DNA from: Rhizobium sp. WSM4643 | GTDB lineage: Bacteria; Pseudomonadota; Alphaproteobacteria; Rhizobiales; Rhizobiaceae | Length of the DNA: 64,000 nt | Assembly: GCF_025152745.1 (NCBI RefSeq) | Contig: NZ_CP104042.1 | Location: forward strand, 62,001 to 126,000 | Reading direction: 5' to 3' | Shown: in pieces, positions 52,118 to 60,346 of the stretch | Layout of the letters: every line of letters starts with the position of its first letter | How positions within the stretch are numbered: position 1 is the stretch's first letter | Notes under the pieces: generated by a model | What the model was told of the DNA's origin: nothing | Databases searched by the model: none | The model's input: the letters and a program-made list of their open reading frames with translations, nothing else | Position numbers and translations under genes: made by a program

Positions 52118-53007
52118 TGTCCACTGACACTGCGCCGGCGGTTCTGCGCCGTCACCCGTTCATCAACAGGGGGAGCTCGATCGGGCTCCTCCTCGTTGCC
52201 CTGCCGGTCTTCCTGCTCGCATGGCTGATCGTCTTCCCGATCTTATCGGCGGTCTTCGGCACGATTTTCGTTCGAGGCCCCGACGGCGCGACGCAGTTTT
52301 CGCTTGCCTCTTACCGCTTCTTCTTCACCGACGGCTACAGCCTCGGCAATCTGTGGCTGACGCTCTGGACCACTGCCGTCTGCGGCATTCTGCTTCTGGC
52401 GATCGGTCTTCCAATCGCGCTTTACCTCCGGTTCTCGCAAGGACGCCTTGCCGCCTATGTGCAGGCTCTCGCGATCTTCCCGATGTTCGTGCCGTCGATC
52501 ATTCTGGCCTATGCGCTGATCCGCACCATCGGTCCGAACGGCACCGTCGACCTGCTGCTGAATGCCATCGGCCTGCCCAAGCTGCGTACGCCCTATCTGA
52601 CGCCGTGGGGGCCGGTCATCGGCCTCGTCTGGGACAATCTTCCCTTGACGGTGCTGATGCTGACATCAGGGCTCTCCTCCGTCTCGAACAGCGCCATCGA
52701 AGCCGCCCGCGATGTCGGTGCAAGGCCGCTCCGGGTGTTCATCTCGATCATCCTGCCGCGCATGGGCAATTCCCTGCTGGTGACCGCGTCCTTCGCCGTG
52801 CTCGGCATCTTCTCTGCCTTCACCCTGCCCTATGTGCTCGGCTCGGCATCGCCGGAGATGATGGGACCGTTCATGCAGCGCACCTTTGCCGACATGAACG
52901 ACCCGCTGAACGCCATGACCCAGGCCGTCATCACCTTCGGCTTCTGCCTAGTCTTCGGCATTCTCTACATCAGGTCGATCGCCCGCAACCGCGAGGCCCG
53001 GCCATGA
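52117..53007 (+). CDS. ABC importer permease 1 (PotB-like)
   Basis: 296 residues from ATG 52117 (TGATG overlap with the binding-protein stop). GSSIGLLLVALPVFLLAWLIVFPILSAVF is the first helix, and the EAA loop is AIEAARDVGARPLRVFISIILPRMGNS. Six membrane helices are expected. The conserved LWTTAVCGILLLAIGLPIALYL block supports the PotB/ThiP class. It works with permease 2, overlapping it by 4 bases. Confidence 0.9.
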   Translation: MSTDTAPAVLRRHPFINRGSSIGLLLVALPVFLLAWLIVFPILSAVFGTIFVRGPDGATQFSLASYRFFFTDGYSLGNLWLTLWTTAVCGILLLAIGLPIALYLRFSQGRLAAYVQALAIFPMFVPSIILAYALIRTIGPNGTVDLLLNAIGLPKLRTPYLTPWGPVIGLVWDNLPLTVLMLTSGLSSVSNSAIEAARDVGARPLRVFISIILPRMGNSLLVTASFAVLGIFSAFTLPYVLGSASPEMMGPFMQRTFADMNDPLNAMTQAVITFGFCLVFGILYIRSIARNREARP

Positions 53008-53831
53008 GTGCCGGCAGATCGAGCTTCGGCCTGCGCTTCGACTGGATCGGCTTGCTCTTCGCCTGCCTGCTGACGCTGTTCATCGCGCTGCCGCTGATCG
53101 TCGTCGGGACATGGGCCTTCACCGAGATCTGGCGTTACCCCTCGGTGATCCCACAGCAGTTCGGCCTGCGTTTCTGGGGCCAGACGTTGGCGCGTCCGGA
53201 TGTCTGGGACGCGCTCTTCCTCAGCTTGCGGCTGACCGCCACGGTGACCATTCTTTCCGCCGTCATCTGCCTTCCCGCGGCTTACGCCTTCGCGCGCATG
53301 CGCTTTCCCGGCAGAAACATCCTGTTCCTGTCGTTCCTCTCATCGCATGCCTTTCCGAAATTCGGCCTGCTCGTCGCCATTGCCGGCATCTTCCTGCAGC
53401 TCGGCCTGATCAGCACCTTCTGGGGCGTTGTGTTGATCCAGCTTGTCGGCACGCTGATGCTGATGATCTGGATTCCGGTCGCAGCCTTCCAGAATGTCGA
53501 CCGGCGCATGGAAGAGGCGGCGCGCGATGCCGGCGCAACCCCGCTGCGCGTCTTCTGGTCGATCACCCTGCCGCAGGCCGCACCGACGATATCAGCAGCA
53601 CTGCTTTTGACCTTCGTCGGCACATTCTACGAGACCGAAGGCGCCTGGCTAATCGGCGCGCCTCAAGTCCGCACCATGCCGGTGCTAATGATCAGCTTCA
53701 TCAACAATCAGATCGTCGTGCAATACGGTGCCGTACTGTCAGTCATGCTGTGGGTGCCGTCCTTCATCGCGTTGATGTTTGCCCGCCGGGTGATCGGCAC
53801 CGGCGCCTTTGCGAGAGGCTTCGGCGCCTAA
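53004..53831 (+). CDS. ABC importer permease 2 (PotC-like)
   Basis: 275 residues from ATG 53004. The N-terminal helix WIGLLFACLLTLFIALPLIVVGTWAF, LRLTATVTILSAVICLPAAYAFARMRFPG, and the coupling loop MEEAARDAGATPLRVFWSITLPQAAPT are all typical of PotC-type subunits. Six helices are expected. A 29-base gap separates it from the ATPase gene. Confidence 0.9.
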   Translation: MSAGRSSFGLRFDWIGLLFACLLTLFIALPLIVVGTWAFTEIWRYPSVIPQQFGLRFWGQTLARPDVWDALFLSLRLTATVTILSAVICLPAAYAFARMRFPGRNILFLSFLSSHAFPKFGLLVAIAGIFLQLGLISTFWGVVLIQLVGTLMLMIWIPVAAFQNVDRRMEEAARDAGATPLRVFWSITLPQAAPTISAALLLTFVGTFYETEGAWLIGAPQVRTMPVLMISFINNQIVVQYGAVLSVMLWVPSFIALMFARRVIGTGAFARGFGA

Positions 53832-53860
53832 GGCATCGCTTATCAGGAAAGGGTTTGAGA

Positions 53861-54949
53861 ATGGCACATCTTTCGATCGAGGGCGTTTCGAAGCTGTTCG
53901 GGACCACCTTTGCCGTTCGCGACTTCTCGCTCGAAGTGAGCGATGGCGAGCTCGTCTGCCTGCTCGGCCCATCCGGTTCCGGCAAGTCGACGCTTCTCAG
54001 AATGATCGGCGGTTTCGAGCGCCCGAGCGGCGGAACGATCCGCATCGATGCGAAGGATGTGACGGCGCTGCCGCCCGAGCGGCGCCCGACCGGCATGGTG
54101 TTTCAGAGCCATGCGCTCTGGACGCACATGGATGTCTTCAACAACATCGCCTTCGGCCTGAAGCTCCGCCGGCTGCCGAAAGCGGAGATTCGCCAGCGTG
54201 TCGAGGATGCTTTAGCCTTGGTCGGTCTCGCCGATTACGGACGGCGGATGACGACTCAGCTCTCCGGCGGTCAGCAGCAGCGCGTCGCGCTTGCCCGCTC
54301 GCTCGTGCTCGAGCCGAAGATCCTTCTGCTCGACGAGCCCTTCGCCAGCCTTGACCAGCATCTGCGCGAAAGGCTGCGGGAGGAAGTGCGCGATATCCAG
54401 CAGCGCCTCGGCATCACCACGCTCTTCGTCACCCATGGCCAGGACGAGGCCTTAGCGCTCGCCGACCGCATCGTCGTCATGCGCGACGGACGCACCGAAC
54501 AGATCGCGCCGCCAAGCACTATCTACCGGCAGCCGCAGACAGCTTTCGTCGCCGGTTTCATCGGCTCGATGAATTTTGTCCAGAGCCGCGTTAGAAACGG
54601 TGTCTGCGAGCATCCGCTGTTCCCGCTTGCGGTTCCCGTCGAGGATGGGCCGGTGACGCTGGCCGCCCGCCCGGAAGCGCTGACGATCCGTTCCTCGGAC
54701 CGCGTCGATGCCGCGACAGTCCATCGCATCGTCGATTTCGGCACCCACAAGATGGTCGATGTCGATCTTGCCGACGGCACCCGTCTGAAGGCGATGATGG
54801 CGCCGGACGATCGGATCCGGGCCGGGATGAGGGTCGAGCCGTGCTTCTCCCGCTTTTTTATCTTCCGTCACAACGAGCTTGTGCATTCCGAGTTGCAGAT
54901 CCTGCCGCAGTACCCCGGTGAGCGAATCAAGTCGAATACATGCCTTTGA
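53861..54949 (+). CDS. ABC importer ATPase (PotA/FbpC-like)
   Basis: 362 residues from ATG 53861. The frame is open far upstream, but that part covers the permease in another frame. Walker A GPSGSGKST, Q-loop VFQSHALWTHMDV, signature LSGGQQQRVALARSL, Walker B ILLLDEPFASLD and H-loop FVTHGQDEALAL are intact. A TOBE-type C-terminal domain covers about residues 245-350 (LAARPEALTIRSS). It energises the importer above. It is the last gene of the operon. No regulator gene is adjacent. Confidence 0.92.
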   Translation: MAHLSIEGVSKLFGTTFAVRDFSLEVSDGELVCLLGPSGSGKSTLLRMIGGFERPSGGTIRIDAKDVTALPPERRPTGMVFQSHALWTHMDVFNNIAFGLKLRRLPKAEIRQRVEDALALVGLADYGRRMTTQLSGGQQQRVALARSLVLEPKILLLDEPFASLDQHLRERLREEVRDIQQRLGITTLFVTHGQDEALALADRIVVMRDGRTEQIAPPSTIYRQPQTAFVAGFIGSMNFVQSRVRNGVCEHPLFPLAVPVEDGPVTLAARPEALTIRSSDRVDAATVHRIVDFGTHKMVDVDLADGTRLKAMMAPDDRIRAGMRVEPCFSRFFIFRHNELVHSELQILPQYPGERIKSNTCL

Positions 54950-55269
54950 TTCGGCATGAGCGGCGCTTCAGATGTTGACTGTGCCGGCTCACGCCGTGTG
55001 ATCTGATACCAGGTCGGTGTTTTCGAACTAAAGTTAAAGTTTATTCTACTTTTTCCATAGGCTTTTTATGTATCCGTGGTTGTGCGGAGCGACCGCCATT
55101 TCGATTATCTGAAACAATTCAAATAGAAATGCGCGAATCTTACACGAATGCATTCGTACATTTACATATTATAAATGTCTTCATTTAAGAATTGGCCCTA
55201 TCAAAAGTGATGGTATTTGATGGCTTCCCGCCTGCAATAATTGGCCATTGTGAAACTATGGAGGAATGA
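54950..55269. other. AT-rich leader of the chemoreceptor operon
   Basis: 320 bases without a gene. It contains two adjacent palindromes: ACGAATGCATTCGT (55144-55157, perfect) and ACATTTA-N7-TAAATGT (55158-55178). These lie about 95-125 bases before the chemoreceptor start and may bind a regulator. The region from 55015 to 55200 is clearly AT-rich. Confidence 0.55.
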
Positions 55270-57060
55270 ATGTTGGGATTTGGCGCAGGCGCCGATGCAA
55301 GGGCCGTTCTCGAAGCGATGAGCAAGTCTCAGGCGATCATCGAGTTCAAGCTGGATGGTACAATCATCACCGCGAACGAAAACTTTTGCCGGGCGCTCGG
55401 TTATCAGCTTTCCGAAATCGTCGGTCAACATCATCGCCTCTTTGTCGATCCGGCTGAGGCAGCCAGTTCCGACTATAAAGACTTCTGGGCAAAACTAGCG
55501 CGCGGCCAGTTCGATCAACGGCAATATAAGCGCATCGGCAAGGGCGGCACGGAGGTCTGGATCGAGGCCTCCTACAACCCGGTCATTCGCGGGGGCAAGC
55601 CGTATAAGGTCGTCAAATTCGCGACCGATATCACCGCGCAGAAGCTCAAGGCGGCCGAAGATAGCGGTAAGCTGAACGCCATCTCGCGCGCCCAGGCAGT
55701 CATCGAGTTCACTCCGAAAGGCGATATTCTCACCGCAAATGAGAATTTCCTGACGACACTCGGCTACGAACTGGCGGAAATCCAGGGCAAACATCACTCG
55801 ATGTTCTGTGAGCCAAGCTATAGCAACAGTGAAGACTATCGTCGGTTCTGGACGAAGCTTGCCGCGGGAGAATTTGTTGCGGATGAGTTCTTGCGCATCG
55901 GCAAGGGCGGCAAGAAGGCCCATATCCAGGCATCATACAATCCGATCTTCGACATGAACGGCAAAGTGTTCAAGGTCGTCAAATTTGCGACCGATGTCAC
56001 CACGCGCGTCGGAAATGTCGACCAGCTCGCGGGAGCGCTAAAAGCTTTGTCAGAGGGCGATCTGATGCAGACCATCGCCATGCCCTTCCTGCCCGCCTTG
56101 GAGAAGCTGCGCGCTGATTTTAACGACGCTTCATCGAAGCTTCGCGTTACATTGCAGACAATCTCGCAGAACGCTGGCGCCATCGCTGCGGCATCGCAAC
56201 AAATACAATCCGCCTCGAACGATCTGTCCAAGCGTACCGAGCAGCAGGCTGCTTCCGTCGAGGAGACGGCCGCTGCGCTGGAGGAGATCACAACCACCGT
56301 CGCTGATTCCAGTTCCCGCGCCCAGGAAGCAGGGCAGCTTGTTCGCAAGACCAAGGAGAACGCGGAAAATTCTGGCAACATTGTCAGTCAAGCCGTCGAC
56401 GCGATGGGCAAGATCGAAAAGTCCGCCAGCGAGATCGCCAACATTATCGGCGTGATCGACGAGATCGCATTCCAGACCAATCTTCTGGCGCTCAATGCAG
56501 GTGTTGAAGCGGCCCGGGCCGGCGACGCTGGCAAGGGCTTCGCCGTCGTCGCTCAGGAAGTTCGCGAACTCGCCCAGCGATCGGCCAAGGCGGCAAAGGA
56601 AATCAAGGAGCTGATCAACGCCTCGAACGAACACGTCAAAAGCGGTGTCACATTGGTTGGTAACACCGGCAAGGCATTGCAGGAAATCGTGACCCAGGTC
56701 GTCCAGGTCAACGGTAATGTCGGCGCCATCGTCGAAGCCTCCAAAGAGCAGGCAACGGGTCTCAAGGAAATCAACACCGCCGTCAATACGATGGACCAGG
56801 GCACACAGCAAAATGCCGCCATGGTCGAGGAGACGACGGCCGCGGCGCATAGCCTTGCCAAGGAAGCAGATCAACTCTTCGATCTCCTCGGTCAGTTCAA
56901 CATCGGGACAGGTGCCGGTGCACCTCGCGCCGTCCCGGTTGCAGCCGACCGGCATTTGCGGGCTATGCCGTCGCCAGCCCGTCAGATGACGGCGAAGGTT
57001 GCCCGAGCATTCAGCGGCAATGTGGCGCTCAAAGGCGGCGACAGCTGGGAGGAGTTTTGA
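55270..57060 (+). CDS. Soluble methyl-accepting chemotaxis protein with two PAS domains
   Basis: 596 residues from ATG 55270, with GGAGG 5 bases upstream. Two homologous PAS domains occupy about residues 10-125 and 132-247 (VIEFT-x-G-ITANENF, GGKPYKVVKFATDIT and GKVFKVVKFATDVT). A HAMP-like link (LAGALKALSEGDLMQTI) follows, then the MCP coiled coil with the tip EIAFQTNLLALNAGVEAARAGDAGKGFAVVAQEVRELAQRS. No membrane segment is present, so it senses an internal signal such as redox or energy state, perhaps through PAS-bound haem or flavin. The C-terminus SWEEF matches the x-W-x-x-F tether for CheR/CheB. It overlaps cheW by one base. Confidence 0.93.
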   Translation: MLGFGAGADARAVLEAMSKSQAIIEFKLDGTIITANENFCRALGYQLSEIVGQHHRLFVDPAEAASSDYKDFWAKLARGQFDQRQYKRIGKGGTEVWIEASYNPVIRGGKPYKVVKFATDITAQKLKAAEDSGKLNAISRAQAVIEFTPKGDILTANENFLTTLGYELAEIQGKHHSMFCEPSYSNSEDYRRFWTKLAAGEFVADEFLRIGKGGKKAHIQASYNPIFDMNGKVFKVVKFATDVTTRVGNVDQLAGALKALSEGDLMQTIAMPFLPALEKLRADFNDASSKLRVTLQTISQNAGAIAAASQQIQSASNDLSKRTEQQAASVEETAAALEEITTTVADSSSRAQEAGQLVRKTKENAENSGNIVSQAVDAMGKIEKSASEIANIIGVIDEIAFQTNLLALNAGVEAARAGDAGKGFAVVAQEVRELAQRSAKAAKEIKELINASNEHVKSGVTLVGNTGKALQEIVTQVVQVNGNVGAIVEASKEQATGLKEINTAVNTMDQGTQQNAAMVEETTAAAHSLAKEADQLFDLLGQFNIGTGAGAPRAVPVAADRHLRAMPSPARQMTAKVARAFSGNVALKGGDSWEEF

Positions 57061-57533
57061 TGGCGTCGACATCCAAAAATCGCGATGGACGCACGTCTCT
57101 CGAAATCATTGCATTCCAATTGCATGGTCAGAGCTTCTGTATCGAAACCACCTCCATTCGAGAGATCCGTGGATGGGCAGCTTCGACGCCGATCCCGCAC
57201 GCGCCGCCGGAAATGGTCGGCATCATTAACTTGCGAGGCGTCGTCATTCCCACCATCGACTTATGTCGCAAGCTGGGGATGCCTTCGTCGGAAGCGACCG
57301 AACGCAGCGCAATCGTGGTCGCCGAAGTTCACGGCAAACCGATCGGCCTTATGGTGGATCAGGTCACCGATATGCTTTCGATCAACGCCGATGATCTGCA
57401 ACAGGCTCCAGAGATTGTCAGTTCGCCGGACCGCTCATACTGTGAAGGAATTATCACTCACCAGTCTGGGATGATTTGCTTCCTCAGCTTGACCCGGATG
57501 TTCGCTGACGATGACGAAGCATTGGCCGCTTAG
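57060..57533 (+). CDS. cheW: CheW coupling protein
   Basis: 157 residues from ATG 57060, overlapping the receptor stop (TGATG). LEIIAFQLHGQSFCIETTSIREIRGW, then TPIPHAPPEMVGIINLRGVVIPTIDLCRKLGMP, IGLMVDQVTDMLSI and YCEGIITHQSGMICFLSLTRMF form the two SH3-like lobes of CheW. It links receptors to the CheA kinase. Being translationally coupled to one soluble receptor, it probably serves that receptor or a particular CheA array. No cheA is in the window. Confidence 0.93.
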   Translation: MASTSKNRDGRTSLEIIAFQLHGQSFCIETTSIREIRGWAASTPIPHAPPEMVGIINLRGVVIPTIDLCRKLGMPSSEATERSAIVVAEVHGKPIGLMVDQVTDMLSINADDLQQAPEIVSSPDRSYCEGIITHQSGMICFLSLTRMFADDDEALAA

Positions 57534-57580
57534 ATGCTGATGATTTTAGGCCGGCTCGGCCTAAAATCTGAATCAGCATC
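57533..57580. terminator. Large palindrome between convergent cheW and IMPase-like genes
   Basis: Outer arms GATGCTGAT (57533-57541) and ATCAGCATC (57572-57580), inner arms GATTTTAGGCCG (57542-57553) and CGGCCTAAAATC (57557-57568), 3-base loop and a 3-base bulge. It overlaps the cheW stop codon. Its A/T-rich flank on the 3' side (TAAATCAAATAAATAG) suits a terminator. Confidence 0.7.
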
Positions 57581-57593
57581 TAAATCAAATAAA

Positions 57594-57680
57594 TAGAGCA
57601 TGATGTCGTCCGAAAACCGCCCATAGGCATCGTCCTCTAGTACCGCGCCAACACAGTTGTTGGCGCGGCATTCGCCTATG
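57594..57680. repeat. Composite palindromic repeat (half rhizobial repeat plus nested hairpin)
   Basis: Starts with TAGAGCATGATGTCGTCC, the reverse-oriented half of the repeat seen at 25103. It continues into CATAGGC (57622-57628) and GCCTATG (57674-57680), which enclose a perfect hairpin CCGCGCCAACA (57643-57653) CAGT TGTTGGCGCGG (57658-57668). Confidence 0.6.
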
Positions 57681-57714
57681 CGAAACCGGGATAATTGCGC
57701 CGGAATGCATCGGT

Positions 57715-58548
57715 TCACGTCCTGATCTGGAAGCCTTCCAGCAGCCAGGGATGCAGCGCCTTGCTGGCAGCCAGGATGTCGCTCTTTCCGACAACCTTAG
57801 CGCCGGAAAAACGGGTGACGATGCCGCCCGCCTCTTCGACCATCAGAGCCGAGGCGCCGAAATCATGGATCGCGAGCCCGTCCTCGAAGAATCCGTCCAG
57901 CCGGCCGCAGGCGACATAGGCGATCGACAGGGCCGCCGAGCCGAGGCGGCGCACACCCGCCGTATTCGCCATCAGGCGTTTGATGGCCTCGAAATAGGTC
58001 TCTTCCGCAACCGCCGTGACCTGGCCGGGGATCGGCAGCCCGGCGCCGACAAGCACGTTCTCGACGTCGCCGACATCGGCGCAGTGGATACGCTCGCCGT
58101 TCAGATAAGCGCCGCCACCGATCTCGGCGCTGAACAGCTCGTCCTGCATGGCGTCATAGACGACGCCCATGACGAGCCTGCCGCTTTCGACGATCGAGAT
58201 CGTCATGCCGAAATGCGGAACGCCCCAGGCGTAATTGGTCGTGCCGTCGATCGGGTCGATGTAGATAACAGGCGTTTCGGGACCCGCCGTGCGGTTGCCG
58301 ACGGCTTCCTCGCCTTGGATGGCGTAGTCCGGGAAGGCCTTCGTCATCTCGTCGACGATGATCCGCTCGACGGCGAGATCGATTTCGGTCTGATAGTCGC
58401 GCGGCGCCTTGGCGAGCATCTCCTGGGATCTGCGCCGCCGCAGGGAGCCGCGGGCAGTTTCGCCCGCCTTCAATACCGTTTCGGCAAGCACGACAAGGCG
58501 GAACGAGGCGGTCGGGGAAAGACGCGCGGAAATCGGGGAAGATGTCAT
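57715..58548 (-). CDS. Inositol monophosphatase-family phosphatase
   Basis: 277 residues from ATG 58548 (weak ribosome site). Metal and catalytic motifs: DYQTEIDLAVERIIV, then IQGEEAVGN (Glu), YIDPIDGTTNYAWGVPHFG (the DP-x-DGT motif) and AIHDFGASALMVEEAGGIVT (HD in place of the common WD). The family hydrolyses inositol phosphates, fructose 1,6-bisphosphate or 3'-phosphoadenosine compounds with Mg2+. As last gene of a carbohydrate-type operon with a PfkB kinase and BtpA-like protein, it probably removes phosphate from a sugar or polyol intermediate (inference). Confidence 0.88.
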   Translation of the reverse strand: MTSSPISARLSPTASFRLVVLAETVLKAGETARGSLRRRRSQEMLAKAPRDYQTEIDLAVERIIVDEMTKAFPDYAIQGEEAVGNRTAGPETPVIYIDPIDGTTNYAWGVPHFGMTISIVESGRLVMGVVYDAMQDELFSAEIGGGAYLNGERIHCADVGDVENVLVGAGLPIPGQVTAVAEETYFEAIKRLMANTAGVRRLGSAALSIAYVACGRLDGFFEDGLAIHDFGASALMVEEAGGIVTRFSGAKVVGKSDILAASKALHPWLLEGFQIRT

Positions 58549-58653
58549 GAGAAAGGTCCGGATGCTGCTGGATATGACGGAGTGAATCGCAAGGAGCCCA
58601 TCCCTTCGCAGAGGCCGATGATGATTTTATGAAGCGCGCTCATGCCGAGCGGA

Positions 58654-59547
58654 TTATCGCAGGATCGTTTCAAGCTCGGAAATGGTCGGAAACGCCTTTC
58701 TTGTTCCATGTCTTGAGACGGTGATGGCTGCGGCTGCCACTGCGTGTTCGATGGCTAGCCTGTCCAACCGCTGTCCGCGCAGCGCGCAGGATGCAAGTGC
58801 TGCGGCCATGAATGTATCGCCTGCGCCCGTTGTATCCACAACATCGCAGACCTGGGCGGGCACTTCGATGCTATCGTGCCGATTCACCAGCGTCGCGCCT
58901 TCGCCGCCCAGCGTCAGGACGATTTCGCGCAGCCCTCGGCTCAGCAGATATTCGGCAGCATCCCTGCCCGTCGTTCCCGTCAGGGCCTGCGCCTCGCCCT
59001 TGTTGAGGAAGGCGATGTCGATCAATCCCCAAAGATCGGAGAAATAGGTGCGCACCGGCGAGGGATTGAAAGCGGTGACCATGCCGATCGCTCTTGCATG
59101 CTCGAGAATGTCGCGTGTCGTCCGGTCGGACAGATTGCCCTGCAGCATTATGAAATCGCCGCTACCGGCCGCCGACAGCGTCCGCCTGACATGGGAGAGG
59201 GACAGGCTTTGCGCCGATTCCGTCGTCGTGACGATGGCATTTTCGCCGCTCGGCAGCCGGAAGATGATCGAGACATCGCTCGATGCATTTTCCATTTCGA
59301 TCAGTTCGCTTTGAAGCGGTTCGTCCGCGAGGTAATGGCGAATGGTATCGGCCCTGGCATCCCTGCCGACCGGCGCCACCAGCGTTGTCGGAACGCCGCA
59401 GCGGGCCATGACGACCGCCTGGTTCGTGCCCTTGCCGCCGAGATCGCTGCCCCCGGCATTGCCCAGAATGGAGGCGCCGATGACGGGAAGTTCGGAGACG
59501 GCGATGGTTTCGTCGATGGCGACGTTACCGATTATGTAGGCGCGCAT
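58654..59547 (-). CDS. PfkB/ribokinase-family sugar kinase
   Basis: 297 residues. AYIIGNVAIDETIAVSELP, then GGSDLGGKGTNQAVVMARCGVPTTLVAPVGRD (PfkB signature 1, GGKG-x-NQA as in ribokinase), AFNPSPVRTYFSDLWGLIDIAFLNKGEAQALTG, and the ATP-site signature 2, VVDTTGAGDTFMAAAL. Ribokinase-like substrates are ribose, deoxyribose, nucleosides or related sugars. The operon importer is ribose-type, which fits a pentose-like substrate. Start at ATG 59547 lacks a strong ribosome site. The next gene downstream (IMPase-like) is 105 bases away. Confidence 0.88.
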   Translation of the reverse strand: MRAYIIGNVAIDETIAVSELPVIGASILGNAGGSDLGGKGTNQAVVMARCGVPTTLVAPVGRDARADTIRHYLADEPLQSELIEMENASSDVSIIFRLPSGENAIVTTTESAQSLSLSHVRRTLSAAGSGDFIMLQGNLSDRTTRDILEHARAIGMVTAFNPSPVRTYFSDLWGLIDIAFLNKGEAQALTGTTGRDAAEYLLSRGLREIVLTLGGEGATLVNRHDSIEVPAQVCDVVDTTGAGDTFMAAALASCALRGQRLDRLAIEHAVAAAAITVSRHGTRKAFPTISELETILR

Positions 59548-59628
59548 GCATCCGCTTTCGCAAGGTGGGGTTTAGAGCGGTTTAGCTTTTCATAAAATCG
59601 CAGCACCGTTCTAAGCTTTTGTTTTTAC

Positions 59629-59695
59629 GCAATTCCCGGCAAAACCGCTTCGCGCTTTGCCTGGGAAAACCGCTGCGCGCTTTTCCTGGAATTGC
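59629..59695. repeat. Intergenic palindromic repeat with two tandem units
   Basis: Outer arms GCAATTCC (59629-59636) and GGAATTGC (59688-59695). Inside are two near-identical 25-base units beginning AAAACCGCTTCGCGC (59641) and AAAACCGCTGCGCGC (59666). It begins one base beyond the TenA-like stop codon and resembles common rhizobial intergenic elements. Confidence 0.65.
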
Positions 59696-59696
59696 T

Positions 59697-60344
59697 CTAG
59701 AGGTAAGGCGCATCGTGAAAATCGATCTCGAGCTGCATCGCCCGGGCGAAGATCGCGCTGAGCCGCGCTTTTTCACCCTCTTCCAGCGTTTCTCCTGCCA
59801 TGTCGAGTTCATTCTTCAGCCATTGCGCCTGGGCGGCGAAATTCAGATCGATATGCAGGTCGACCCATTCCTTCAAGAGGGGATCGCTGATCGGGCGGTT
59901 AGCTGCTTCCTTCGACCAGGTCCAGTACATCCACTCGGCCGCAAACATCGCCGCGACCGTGTCGAGGAAGCCGCCCTGGCGGGCGATCTCCAACATGCCG
60001 GTGCGAAAGGCCTCGACTTCGGCGATGCCGGTATCGAAGGACGAGGGATCGATGCCGCGGCTGGCGAAGGTGCGCTCGAAATAGGTGATCTGCTCGTTGG
60101 CAAGCGCATCGAGAACCGCGATCAGCCAACGCTTCTGCGCTATCGTTCCGGCTGTCGCCGCCGCATAGGCGAAGATCGAGATGGCGCTGTCGACGAAGGC
60201 GCCTTCATAGACGAGATAACGCTCGAAAGCCTCCTTGCTCAGCCTGTCGTTCTTGACGTCCTCGACGAAGCGATGGCTGAGCATCGTGCCGAGGACGGCG
60301 TTGTTCTCGCGCAGGATGCGGTCTGAAAGGCTTTCTGCTGCCAT
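59697..60344 (-). CDS. TenA/thiaminase II-like protein (TenA_E type)
   Basis: 215 residues from ATG 60344. The frame to 60416 overlaps the BtpA-like gene. The all-helical TenA fold is suggested by LSHRFVEDVKNDRLSKEAFERYLVYEGAFVDSAISIFAYAAA, ALANEQITYFERTF, and AAMFAAEWMYWTWSKEAA with the Glu/Tyr/Trp pocket. The nucleophilic Cys of classical TenA is not seen, which places it with the TenA_E branch that hydrolyses formamido or amino pyrimidine derivatives. It lies in a sugar-type operon, so the substrate may be unrelated to thiamine. Five bases separate it from the BtpA-like start-stop. Confidence 0.82.
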   Translation of the reverse strand: MAAESLSDRILRENNAVLGTMLSHRFVEDVKNDRLSKEAFERYLVYEGAFVDSAISIFAYAAATAGTIAQKRWLIAVLDALANEQITYFERTFASRGIDPSSFDTGIAEVEAFRTGMLEIARQGGFLDTVAAMFAAEWMYWTWSKEAANRPISDPLLKEWVDLHIDLNFAAQAQWLKNELDMAGETLEEGEKARLSAIFARAMQLEIDFHDAPYL

Positions 60345-60346
60345 GC

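Noticed and set aside
55201..55434. 77-codon minus-strand frame before the chemoreceptor
   Set aside because: Mostly antisense to the receptor start and without family features.
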